Origin: Nocardia ignorata NBRC 108230
Lineage (GTDB): Bacteria > Actinomycetota > Actinomycetes > Mycobacteriales > Mycobacteriaceae
Reading direction: 5' to 3'
Assembly (NCBI RefSeq): GCF_001612905.1
Contig: NZ_BDBI01000023.1
Coordinates: 160,599-224,598 of the forward strand
DNA length: 64,000 nucleotides
Made by a program: the position numbers and the translations under genes. Shown piece after piece: positions 17,896 to 25,236 of the stretch. The number at the start of each line of letters is the position of its first letter. Positions within the stretch are counted from its first letter, which is position 1. The notes under the pieces were generated by a model, which saw nothing but the letters and a program-made list of their open reading frames with translations, made no database searches and was not told where the DNA came from.

Positions 17896-19017
17896 ATGGC
17901 TACCGACGAGCCGATCGATCGAGGTGAGGCCGCTGCGGCGATTCGGCGGCGCGATGTGGAGTTCCTCTCCGGCGGTGTGCCATGCGCGGCGTGGTTGTAC
18001 TCCGCGCCCGGTACGTCCGGTCCTCGCCCGATGGTGATCATGGGGCACGGGCTGGGAGCGGTGCGCGAGATGCGCCTGGAGGCGTTCGCCGAACGCTTCG
18101 CCGCGAACGGCTGGTCGGTGCTGGTCTTCGACTACCGCCACCTCGGGGCCAGCGGCGGACAGCCGCGTCAGCTCCTCGACATCGATCGCCAACTCGCGGA
18201 CTGGCGTGCCGCTGTGGACTTCGCGCGCACCTTGTCCGAGGTCGATGTCGAGCGGATCGCATTGTGGGGCACCTCATTCGGTGGTGGACATGTCCTGCAG
18301 GTCGGGAGCGGCAACCCACAGGTCGCGGCCATCGTCGCTCAATGTCCCTTCACCGACGGACCGGCCTCGCTGATCTCACGACTGCGAACCGGGCCGCTGA
18401 GCGCCGTCGCGCTGATGGCGGCGGGCATCCTCGACACCGCATGCTCGTGGCTCGGTATCAAGCCGATCCTCATGCCGATGGCCGGAACCTCGTGGATGCC
18501 CGCTTTCGTGGCCTCACCCGACGCCATCGCGGGCGCGTCGGCGCTGCTACCGCCAGGCACCCGGCTGTCGCGCCGCACCAGCGCCCTCCTGCGACGGCTG
18601 TCATCGGTTCGTGCGCGGCTGTCACAGAACATCGAACTGACGATCGCCGACGAACGTGAGCCTGTCACCACGGTGGGCCGCGACTCGATATGGGGCGTAC
18701 TACGAGGCCCGGATAACAACTTCGATGCCGCCAATGCGCTGGCCGCCCGCTTGGTGTTGCGGCTGCCGCTCTACCGACCCGGCCGCGCCATGGCCCGCTC
18801 CGGCGTTCCGACCCTGCTGTGCGTCTGTGACAACGACGCCGCCGCCCCCGCCGAAACCACCAAGCTCCGCGCGCGGGGCCTGGCACATGTCCACGTGGAG
18901 ACCTACCCCTGCGACCACTTCGACATCTACCTCGGCACCTACTTCGAAGACGCCGTCCGCGACCAGATCGACTTCCTGACAAAACAATTCGCCAAGGCTG
19001 CGCGCACCGCGAGTTAG
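17896..19017 (+). CDS. Alpha/beta hydrolase
   Basis: A 373-residue alpha/beta-hydrolase fold protein. The oxyanion-region motif is MVIMGHGLGAVREMRLEA. The nucleophile elbow is LWGTSFGGGH (GxSxG with Ser). A late Asp (CVCDNDAAAP) and a His near the C-terminus (YPCDHFDIY) complete a probable triad. It resembles dienelactone-hydrolase/acetyl-xylan-esterase-like acyl hydrolases. The ATG has GGAAGGA about nine bases upstream and two TetR-type operators before that. Placed after a Baeyer-Villiger-type enzyme, it may hydrolyse the ester that enzyme forms. Substrate unproven. Confidence 0.85.
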   Translation: MATDEPIDRGEAAAAIRRRDVEFLSGGVPCAAWLYSAPGTSGPRPMVIMGHGLGAVREMRLEAFAERFAANGWSVLVFDYRHLGASGGQPRQLLDIDRQLADWRAAVDFARTLSEVDVERIALWGTSFGGGHVLQVGSGNPQVAAIVAQCPFTDGPASLISRLRTGPLSAVALMAAGILDTACSWLGIKPILMPMAGTSWMPAFVASPDAIAGASALLPPGTRLSRRTSALLRRLSSVRARLSQNIELTIADEREPVTTVGRDSIWGVLRGPDNNFDAANALAARLVLRLPLYRPGRAMARSGVPTLLCVCDNDAAAPAETTKLRARGLAHVHVETYPCDHFDIYLGTYFEDAVRDQIDFLTKQFAKAARTAS

Positions 19018-19048
19018 ACCCGCACGACGCGGTGCGCAGCTTGCGTAT

Positions 19049-19074
19049 CCGCCCGCTGTTTCGTCAGCGGGCGG
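19049..19074. terminator. Hairpin between convergent hydrolase and TetR genes
   Basis: CCGCCCGCTG, six-base loop TTTCGT, CAGCGGGCGG: a perfect 10-bp stem between the hydrolase stop (19017) and the TetR stop, which lies in the hairpin itself. It probably serves both strands. Confidence 0.6.
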
Positions 19075-19627
19075 CTACCGCCATTGCGCGGGCGCTCTGT
19101 ATCAGTGTTTCCATCACCGCACGCTTGCGCTCATCGTCGACCGGGTGCATCAGAAGTCCCTCGACCACGAAGACCCCGATCGAGGTCATCGCATCCAACT
19201 CGTTCTCGGGAACCCCGATCATGGCCAGCTCCGCCCGGAACAAGCCCTCGGCCAACGCGTGGAACCCTTCGTGCCAGTCCCGAACAGCATCCGACTCCTT
19301 CGCGCGAGCATGCACGGTGGTCACCAACCGGCTCACGTGCTCCAACTCCGCGACGACCCACAGCAGTCGATCGACGATATCGGTGTCGAGAACCTGACCG
19401 TACCGGGCCATCGACTCGGCCAGGACCTCCTCCAGCACCGCCGTCAGGACCGCGTCCTTGTCCCGGAAATACCAGTACAGCGTGTTCGACACCACGCCGG
19501 CGTCCTGGGCGATTCTGCTCACCGGAACCGCGTCGTACCCCAGTTCGGTGAACAACCGCCGAGCGGCAGCGACGATCTCGGCGCGCTTCTCCTCCCGATC
19601 CCGGGGGCGTCTGTTTCTCGGCATCAC
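19064..19627 (-). CDS. TetR/AcrR-family regulator
   Basis: A 187-residue repressor. The helix-turn-helix region is REEKRAEIVAAARRLFTELG then VSRIAQDAGVVSNTLYWYF. The ligand domain is not assigned. Two Met codons open the frame; MPRNRRP at 19624 may be the true start. Operator-like repeat C lies 37 bases upstream, and two matching repeats precede the convergent hydrolase gene. It is therefore the best candidate for a self-repressing controller of the hydrolase, and perhaps of the monooxygenase. Confidence 0.85.
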   Translation of the reverse strand: MMPRNRRPRDREEKRAEIVAAARRLFTELGYDAVPVSRIAQDAGVVSNTLYWYFRDKDAVLTAVLEEVLAESMARYGQVLDTDIVDRLLWVVAELEHVSRLVTTVHARAKESDAVRDWHEGFHALAEGLFRAELAMIGVPENELDAMTSIGVFVVEGLLMHPVDDERKRAVMETLIQSARAMAVAAR

Positions 19628-19663
19628 CAGTCCTGACTCATCGCGGCCTGCGAACCAGCCTAT

Positions 19664-19682
19664 CTTGGACAGTCCTCAAGAA
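19664..19682. promoter_or_regulatory. TetR operator C (TCTTGG-N7-TCAAGA)
   Basis: TCTTGGACAGTCCTCAAGA, the same 6-7-6 layout and arms as operators A and B, upstream of the TetR gene. Its presence at both the regulator and the hydrolase promoter links the two. Confidence 0.65.
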
Positions 19683-19731
19683 AGCGGTCGGCAGACGCAC
19701 GGGTGACAGGGGTTTCCGGCACAGTGTCCCC

Positions 19732-20619
19732 ATGGGTTCGTCGGTCGCTGAGACTTTCACTGTCGCCACATTCAACGTCAACGGAATCCGCGCGTCACGT
19801 CGTCGTGGATTCGACCAGTGGTTGCGGGCCAGGTCGGCGGATGTGGTCGCGCTGCAGGAATTGCGTTGTTCCGCAGCCGATGTGGGAACCTTCCCGGGCT
19901 ATTCGGCGGCAGTGGACGTCGGTTCCGTGGCCGGTCGCAACGGTGTGGCCGTACTGACCAAGGTTCCCGCCGCTGCCGTGCGGACGTGGGTGACCCACCC
20001 ACCCAGGGCCCGCGGACTCGGTGAGTTCACCGCCCAGGGACGTTATATCGAGGTCGACCTGGCCGACCGTCCGGTAACGGTGGCCTCTCTGTATCTCCCC
20101 AAGGGTGGTCTGCCAGCGCATCTCCAGCGCCCGGGATCGATGCGCGAACAGCCCGACGGTGGGGTCAAGTACGAACGCAAGCAGAGGTTCCTCGCTGCGT
20201 TCGCCCGCGAAGTGCACCGGAACCGGCTCGCTGCGCTGAGTGTGGGACGCGAGTTCGTCCTCACCGGGGATCTGAACATCGCGCACACCCGGCACGATGT
20301 GACCAACTGGCGTGCCGCCCGCACGATGGACGGCTTCCTGCCCGCCGACCGCGAGTGGTTCAGTTCGGTTCTCGGCACGCGCCGGCTCGTAGACGTGGTG
20401 CGACAGGTGCACGGCGATCGCCCGGGTCCACTCACCTGGTGGAGCTGGGCGGGTCAGTTGTTCGCCAAGGACGTGGGTTGGCGAGTGGACCACCAACTCG
20501 CGACACCCGGCCTTGCCCGCCACGCGATGTCTGTCGTCGTCGACAAGGAACCGTCACCCGCCGAGCGCCTCTCCGATCACGCGCCCCTCGTAGTGACCTA
20601 CTCGGCGACGCCCGACTGA
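19732..20619 (+). CDS. xthA: Exodeoxyribonuclease III
   Basis: A 295-residue endonuclease/exonuclease/phosphatase-fold protein of the ExoIII/AP-endonuclease family. Signature stretches are FTVATFNVNGIRASRRRG, DVVALQELRC (metal-binding Glu), SLYLPKGG, LTGDLNIAHTRHDV (catalytic Asp/Asn), and the C-terminal GWRVDHQLATP and LSDHAPLVV (Asp-His). It removes 3' blocks and nicks abasic sites during base-excision repair. It starts at ATG 19732, opposite the TetR gene, and is not obviously part of either neighbouring unit. Confidence 0.9.
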   Translation: MGSSVAETFTVATFNVNGIRASRRRGFDQWLRARSADVVALQELRCSAADVGTFPGYSAAVDVGSVAGRNGVAVLTKVPAAAVRTWVTHPPRARGLGEFTAQGRYIEVDLADRPVTVASLYLPKGGLPAHLQRPGSMREQPDGGVKYERKQRFLAAFAREVHRNRLAALSVGREFVLTGDLNIAHTRHDVTNWRAARTMDGFLPADREWFSSVLGTRRLVDVVRQVHGDRPGPLTWWSWAGQLFAKDVGWRVDHQLATPGLARHAMSVVVDKEPSPAERLSDHAPLVVTYSATPD

Positions 20620-20773
20620 GAAGTTCTGGCGCCCTCGGTCGGACATGCAAACATGAGAACCGGAAAACGCCTGTTCATCGCGTATTGCTATCCGATCCAG
20701 CGATGACGGCAAGGCCGATGTGGCGCCATAGTCGTCGTTTCGGGCCAGACGAGTCGAGGACTACGAAATCGGA

Positions 20774-21283
20774 TCAGCGGTTTTTGCGCGGTGCTGGGCG
20801 CCAGCACACGGTCAGCAGCAGCGCTGCCGACCCGACGCCGAGGACAGCCGTGATCGCTAGTGCTGCCATGCCGTTGAAATCGATGTCGACAAGATGGTCG
20901 GTCGACCACCTGCCGGGTCCGAGCGTGGCGGTCGCCAGGGCCATCGCGGCGAGGACCGCGGTGTACTCCCAGCCCTGACCTGGCCGGAAGATGAAGAACC
21001 CGTTGCGCAGGTGCGCGGTGATCAACGCGACCGTCATCGTCGAAACAACGGCGGCCGCGGCGAACGGCGTAAGCAGGCCGACGATGAGGAGCAGGCCCGC
21101 CGCGATCTCGGTCGCGGTGGCGAGGGCCGCGTGCAGCTTTCCCGGACGTAGACCGATCGAGGCGAACCAGCCCGCCGTGCCCGCGAGTTTGCCGCCGCCC
21201 CAGGCGTGATTGATGCCGTGGGCGAGGACGACTGCACCGAGGGTCAGGCGCAGGATCAGGGCGGCGGCGTCGACGGCGCTCAC
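20774..21283 (-). CDS. DoxX-family membrane protein
   Basis: A 169-residue four-helix membrane protein. Helix 1 carries LILRLTLGAVVLAHGINHAWGG, a typical DoxX opening. A loop with GWFASIGLRPGKLHA follows, then AALATATEIAAGLLLIVGLLTP and a HLRNGFFIFRPGQGWEY loop. The GTG start at 21283 overlaps the stop of the upstream sterol-desaturase-family gene by four bases (GTGA), showing an operon. The frame is open far upstream, but that part overlaps the other gene and is not DoxX-like. DoxX proteins are linked to redox balance at the membrane; no specific role can be given. Confidence 0.82.
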   Translation of the reverse strand: MSAVDAAALILRLTLGAVVLAHGINHAWGGGKLAGTAGWFASIGLRPGKLHAALATATEIAAGLLLIVGLLTPFAAAAVVSTMTVALITAHLRNGFFIFRPGQGWEYTAVLAAMALATATLGPGRWSTDHLVDIDFNGMAALAITAVLGVGSAALLLTVCWRPAPRKNR

Positions 21284-22176
21284 GCGGACTGCTTGTCCAG
21301 CGCGGCACTGCTCGCCCGCTGTGCGGCGGGCTGCCAGCCGGGCGGGGCGAAGACGTAGCCGAGCCGGTCGCGCCACCGGGTCGCTCGGCGAACATCGCCG
21401 ATGATGTTGCCGTACTCGCGATACTGCAACTTCAGCACGTTGTAGGTACCTACCGGAGTGGTGAGACCGTAGGTAGGCGTGTGCAATTCGGCCTGGAAGG
21501 TGCCGAACATCCGATCCCAGATGATCAGGATGCCGCCGTAGTTGCGATCCAGGTACACCGGGTCGCTGCCGTGATGCACCCGGTGATGCGACGGTGTGTT
21601 GAACACGAATTCGATCGGGCGCCACATCTTGTCGATCGTCTCGGTGTGGGTGAAGAACTGGTAGATGAGGTTGAAGGCGAACGCGACGTAGATCGTCCAC
21701 GGTGCGAAGCCGAGCAGCGGCAACGGCAGCCAGAAGATCGCCTCCGACCACGGGTTCCACTTCTGTCGCAGTGCGGTACCGAGGTTGAAATACTCGCTCG
21801 AGTGATGGGCCTGGTGCGCGGCCCAGCCGATGCGGACGCGGTGCGAGAAGCGGTGATTGCAGTACCAGGCGATATCGACGACCAGTAGCAGCAGCGGCCA
21901 GTACCACCACGCGTCGGTCGGCAGATGCCATGGCGCGAGTTCCACCCACACGAAGACGAACAGCAGCAGCGTCAGCGTCTTGAAGATCAGCATCGCCACG
22001 ATCGCGCCCATGCCCATGGTGAGGCTGGTTCGAGTGTCGATGGGGGAGTAGGCGCGCGGACTGGAATCCTCGCCCGCGTGACGCAGGCTCGCTGCCTCGA
22101 TCCCGATCAAGACGAGGAAAGCGGGGGTGGCATAGACCAAGGGGTTGTTGATGTGGTCCCACAGTGTGGACAGCAA
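21280..22176 (-). CDS. Sterol desaturase/fatty acid hydroxylase-family protein
   Basis: A 298-residue integral membrane di-iron enzyme. The histidine clusters are in order: HRFSHR, HQAHHSSEYFN and HHRVHHGSD, with ETIDKM and further hydrophobic helices between. Family members hydroxylate or desaturate lipids and sterols. The start is TTG 22176 with AAGGAG six bases upstream. It is followed by a DoxX gene with overlapping stop and start, and diverges from a TetR gene across a palindromic operator. Its product is probably membrane-bound and induced by a ligand of that TetR. Substrate unknown. Confidence 0.87.
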   Translation of the reverse strand: MLSTLWDHINNPLVYATPAFLVLIGIEAASLRHAGEDSSPRAYSPIDTRTSLTMGMGAIVAMLIFKTLTLLLFVFVWVELAPWHLPTDAWWYWPLLLLVVDIAWYCNHRFSHRVRIGWAAHQAHHSSEYFNLGTALRQKWNPWSEAIFWLPLPLLGFAPWTIYVAFAFNLIYQFFTHTETIDKMWRPIEFVFNTPSHHRVHHGSDPVYLDRNYGGILIIWDRMFGTFQAELHTPTYGLTTPVGTYNVLKLQYREYGNIIGDVRRATRWRDRLGYVFAPPGWQPAAQRASSAALDKQSA

Positions 22177-22203
22177 GCCGACTCCTTATGTAGACGCTAT
22201 GGT

Positions 22204-22223
22204 AATTTACAAAAAAGTAAATT
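22204..22223. promoter_or_regulatory. Palindromic operator between desaturase and TetR genes
   Basis: AATTTAC, six A residues, GTAAATT: a perfect seven-base inverted repeat. It is AT-rich against very GC-rich surroundings, 28 bases upstream of the minus-strand start and about 40 upstream of the plus-strand start. It suits a TetR dimer. Confidence 0.6.
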
Positions 22224-22262
22224 CAACGTCAAGTGGCCGACCGGAGATGATTGGATGGTGGG

Positions 22263-22865
22263 GTGAGCACAGCCGGAACCAAGGGTGTCCCCCGCGCGCG
22301 GCGCGAGCAGTTGATCCTCGATGCCGCGGTGGCCGAGATCGGCCGCACCGGCTATGCCGGTCTCTCGCTGGCCGACGTCGCGCAACGTGCGGGGGTGTCG
22401 AAACCGCTGGTGTACACCTATTTTCAGTCCAAGGATCTTATTTATGTCGCGTGCGTGGAGCGGGCTGAGGCCATCTTGTGCGACGCGATCGAATCGGCGA
22501 TCACCGCAGGCAACGACCTGCTGATGGCGCAGCGAACCCTCGACGCGATCTTCGTCGTGCTCGAACCGCGTCCACACGACTGGACGGTCGTGTTCGACCG
22601 CTCCCACCCCGAGGAAGGTCCCGCCGCCGACGCCGCCCGCAGGGCGCGACGCCGCATCGCGGCGCAGGCTGCCCGCGGCGTGGCGGGTGTCCTGGGCGCC
22701 GTCGACCTCGCCGACCCAGATGACCTCTCCGCGCTCACCGATATCTGGATGGGCACGGTCACCTCGCTGGTTCTGTGGTGGCTGCGTCATCCGGACCAGA
22801 CCGCGGCACAGATGAGCGCCCGCAGTCGCCGCCTGGTCGCGGCACTCACCGCTGCCGCTCGCTGA
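22263..22865 (+). CDS. TetR-family regulator
   Basis: A roughly 200-residue TetR protein. The helix-turn-helix is in YAGLSLADVAQRAGVSKPLVYTYFQSKDLIY, and the C-terminal half is unassigned. The frame allows TTG 22251 or GTG 22263. I chose GTG because homologous TetR proteins have little before the ARREQLILDAA helix, but TTG is closer to a GGAG. It diverges from the desaturase/DoxX operon across a palindrome and very likely represses it. The next gene on the same strand begins 70 bases on and might be co-transcribed. Confidence 0.83.
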   Translation: MSTAGTKGVPRARREQLILDAAVAEIGRTGYAGLSLADVAQRAGVSKPLVYTYFQSKDLIYVACVERAEAILCDAIESAITAGNDLLMAQRTLDAIFVVLEPRPHDWTVVFDRSHPEEGPAADAARRARRRIAAQAARGVAGVLGAVDLADPDDLSALTDIWMGTVTSLVLWWLRHPDQTAAQMSARSRRLVAALTAAAR

Positions 22866-22935
22866 TACGCGGGCCGCACTGATATCACTTTCGACTATGG
22901 CTGGGTAACCGGGCCGAGGGGATGGAGAGCGAACG

Positions 22936-23979
22936 ATGGTCGACGCGCAACGAATGGCGCAGCGGTTGGTAGGTCTGGTGAATCGAACCGGCCGGGTGAA
23001 CGGTTCTCCGTTCGATTCCGCCCGACCCATGAGCCCGCCGTCGGGGCGGCTGCGGAACTGGGTCCATTACGGGGTCATGGTGCCCAATCTTCCAGAGCCA
23101 CACCGGTCATTCGGCGTCATGGCGATCCTCGGCACGCCCGGGGTGACGGTTTTCGCCAACGATCACGCCATCTCGACCACACCGTCCGACACCGTCTACA
23201 CCTCATCGGCGACGGCGTCCATGATCGACGGTCAATTCCTGGCGCACAGTATCGCCCGCGACTGCGAATTCACCCCGGACGGGAGCCGTCTGCGGTTCGG
23301 CGATGAACTCGATATCGCGGGCACCTACCCACACTTCACCGTGCGCAGGACCCATCCCGACGTCACCGTCGAACTCCAGATCGAGGCCACCGACAAGGTG
23401 GCCCATTTCGCGAACATCCCCGGTATGTATCGGCATTGGAGCCTGCTGTCGACCTACCGCGGCCATATCGATCACCGCGGCGACCGGATCGACGTCAACG
23501 GGTTGTGCACCGTGGAATACGCCACCGGCGTCGGTACCCACAGCATGCTGGCGTCGACGCGGCCCAAGCTGCCGGCGAAGTTCTTCACCTACCATGTACT
23601 CAACATCGACGATCGCACGCAGGCGCTGTTGGTCCAGGTCCTCGGACCCTGGGGGTTCCCCATCCAGAAGGCGGTCTACCTGCGCTCGCTCGACAGCTAC
23701 GGTGGTGTGTTCACCCGGGGGTTCGACTTCCATGTCAGCGCTTACGAACCCCAGCCGCGGCGCACCCCCGACGGCCGCGCGATGCGTCTGCCACAGGCGT
23801 TGTCGTGGCGGGTACTCGACGACGATGGCCGGGACTTGATCACCATCGTCGGCACGTCCGGCGGCGACTACTCCTATGGCCTCGGTGCCGGGTTCGTCGG
23901 TACCTACGACTACACCGGCACCTATCTGGGCCGCCACATCGTCGGCCGGGCCTACCTCGAGTACATCGACTGCCGCTGA
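22936..23979 (+). CDS. DUF6670-like conserved protein
   Basis: A 347-residue protein with no signal peptide or clear membrane segment. It begins MVDAQRMAQRLVGLVNRTGR and has many beta-rich stretches (WVHYGVMVPNLPEPHRSFGVM, FGDELDIAGTYPHFTVRR, GLCTVEYATGVGTHSM, GFVGTYDYTGTYLGR). It resembles actinomycete proteins I recall being labelled DUF6670, which have a lipocalin- or tocopherol-cyclase-like look, but the match is from memory. No catalytic motif is evident. It follows a TetR gene that faces a lipid-modifying desaturase, so a lipid-related role is possible but unproven. Confidence 0.6.
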   Translation: MVDAQRMAQRLVGLVNRTGRVNGSPFDSARPMSPPSGRLRNWVHYGVMVPNLPEPHRSFGVMAILGTPGVTVFANDHAISTTPSDTVYTSSATASMIDGQFLAHSIARDCEFTPDGSRLRFGDELDIAGTYPHFTVRRTHPDVTVELQIEATDKVAHFANIPGMYRHWSLLSTYRGHIDHRGDRIDVNGLCTVEYATGVGTHSMLASTRPKLPAKFFTYHVLNIDDRTQALLVQVLGPWGFPIQKAVYLRSLDSYGGVFTRGFDFHVSAYEPQPRRTPDGRAMRLPQALSWRVLDDDGRDLITIVGTSGGDYSYGLGAGFVGTYDYTGTYLGRHIVGRAYLEYIDCR

Positions 23980-24030
23980 TCGAATCCCTACGCTGGGCCC
24001 ACGGTGGCGGCGAACACCCGGACTCGGGCA

Positions 24031-24046
24031 CACCGGCATGCCGGTG
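24031..24046. repeat. 16-base perfect palindrome
   Basis: CACCGGCATGCCGGTG, 51 bases after the DUF6670-like stop, in the 307-base stretch (23980-24286) before the tRNA. It has no loop, so it is a poor terminator; it may be a protein site or chance in GC-rich DNA. The rest of the stretch holds a doubtful small ORF and the tRNA terminator. Confidence 0.3.
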
Positions 24047-24102
24047 CTCGGCTGGTACTGCGGGGTGGACCTCGAACAGGCGAATGACGATCGGAGGATA
24101 TG

Positions 24103-24249
24103 GTGGACGCGGTGTGTGGCGGGATCACAGTGTCCCCCACCTTCGGTACGTCGGTGTGCAGAAGGCGAAGTAACGCTGCGCTGGCCAAGGCGGTGGGCGC
24201 GCTGGTGAATTGGGCGCAGGACCGTGGTGGGTCGAACCTGCGATACTGA
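24103..24249 (+). CDS. Possible small protein (48 aa), doubtful
   Basis: GGAGG at 24093-24097 stands five bases before GTG 24103 (or two before ATG 24100). The frame reads VDAVCGGITVSPTFGTSV, then a basic stretch CRRRSN and ALAKAVGALVNWAQDRGG, ending at TGA 24247. It ends just before the tRNA terminator hairpin. The ribosome-binding site is better than chance would usually give, but I know no homologue and the composition is not clearly coding. Confidence 0.22.
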   Translation: MDAVCGGITVSPTFGTSVCRRRSNAALAKAVGALVNWAQDRGGSNLRY

Positions 24250-24252
24250 AAC

Positions 24253-24286
24253 CAGCCCTTCACCTGGAAATGCAGGTGAAGGGTTG
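24253..24286 (-). terminator. Terminator of tRNA-Arg
   Basis: CAGCCCTTCACCTG, loop GAAATG, CAGGTGAAGGGTTG: a 14-bp stem with one G-T pair. It directly abuts the tRNA 3' end and is followed on the minus strand by TTTCAG. Confidence 0.75.
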
Positions 24287-24359
24287 TGCCCTCGGCAGGA
24301 TTCGAACCTGCGACACCCGCTTTAGGAGAGCGGTGCTCTATCCCCTGAGCTACGAAGGC
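24287..24359 (-). tRNA. tRNA-Arg (CCT anticodon)
   Basis: Read on the minus strand this is a 73-base tRNA. The seven-base acceptor stem is GCCTTCG with CGAGGGC, and the discriminator is A. The D-arm is AGCTCAGGGGATAGAGC, the anticodon loop is CTCCTAA with CCT at positions 34-36, and the T-arm contains GGTTCGAATCC. The CCA end is not encoded. It decodes AGG, a rare arginine codon in GC-rich actinomycetes. Nothing next to it looks like an integrase or an attachment duplication. Confidence 0.95.
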
Positions 24360-24425
24360 GGGGGGCTCGCTCGGCGGGCCGAGGTGAGTATAACGCGAGG
24401 GGTGGGTGGGGGGTGTGGGGCTCGG

Positions 24426-25148
24426 TCAGAAGGCGGGGTAGGTGCCGGTGTCGTAGCCGGGGTCGGTGAGGTCTGTGGGGGTGGGGGTGGCGGCTTGTCC
24501 GGTGCCGTCTTCGAAAGCTTCGGCGTCGTAGCCGATGCCGTGCATGCCGGCGAACAGGGCCGAGAACAACAGGACCGAGCCGGCTCCCCAGGCGCCGGCG
24601 AGGAGGGCGGGTTTCCACCAGGGTTCGGAGTACCAGCCCGCGGGGACGGGGCGGCCGGCGACTCGGCCGCCGGGGTAGTAGTGGCCGGTGGTAGGGGAGG
24701 GGTGGGGGGAGGCGGTGATGCGGCGGCCGTTGTAGTCGATGGTTCGAGGTTGTTCGACGCGGCCCGCGATGTCCTGGCCGTCGAGGGCGGGGATCGGATC
24801 GCCGGGGTCCATGTTCATCGCCTGCCGGGCGGCGCGGACGTAATAGAGGCCTTCGAGCGCGGTGCGGCGAGCGAGGTCGGCCTGGTGGGGTGAGCGCGCA
24901 CGGTCGAGCTGGGCGGTGGCGGCGGTGTGGCGTTCGGCGGCGTCGGCGAGGGCCTGGTGGGCGGCTTCGTTGCGCGGAGTGAGGGCGTAGACCTGGCCGC
25001 CGAGGCGTTCGATGCCCACCCTGGCCTCGGCTCGCGCCTCGTCGAATTCGCGGGCGATCCGCTTGTTCTGCTCGGCGCGCAGGTACAGCAGGGCGCCCAC
25101 CGATACCACCACGATCAACACCAGCCACCACAGCATCGCACGCCTCAT
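24426..25148 (-). CDS. Membrane-anchored protein of unknown function
   Basis: A 240-residue protein. Residues 5-23 form an N-terminal membrane segment (MLWWLVLIVVVSVGALLYL). A charged, probably helical/coiled-coil stretch follows (AEQNKRIAREFDEARAEARVG, AAERHTAATAQLDRARSPHQ). A Pro/Gly/Tyr-rich region (TTGHYYPGGRVAGRPVPAGW) precedes a second hydrophobic segment (PALLAGAWGAGSVLLFSALFAG), and the tail is acidic and threonine-rich. I do not recognise a catalytic motif. The coiled-coil region suggests an envelope scaffold role. It lies next to the tRNA and faces away from it. Confidence 0.65.
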   Translation of the reverse strand: MRRAMLWWLVLIVVVSVGALLYLRAEQNKRIAREFDEARAEARVGIERLGGQVYALTPRNEAAHQALADAAERHTAATAQLDRARSPHQADLARRTALEGLYYVRAARQAMNMDPGDPIPALDGQDIAGRVEQPRTIDYNGRRITASPHPSPTTGHYYPGGRVAGRPVPAGWYSEPWWKPALLAGAWGAGSVLLFSALFAGMHGIGYDAEAFEDGTGQAATPTPTDLTDPGYDTGTYPAF

Positions 25149-25236
25149 TTCGTCGAGGTGTCGAGATGCCGTCCAGTTTACTGACCGGTTGCGGCGAACG
25201 CGCTGACCGTTGTTGATCAGCGCGTTGCCGAATTGC

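Noticed and set aside
20774..22162. Reading DoxX as a 462-residue fusion extending back through the desaturase gene
   Set aside because: The upstream part is out of frame with the desaturase and has no domain; GTG at 21283 with GTGA overlap is a normal operon start.
24287..24359. Integration site of a mobile element at tRNA-Arg
   Set aside because: No integrase, no duplicated tRNA 3' end and no change in composition are visible on either side.
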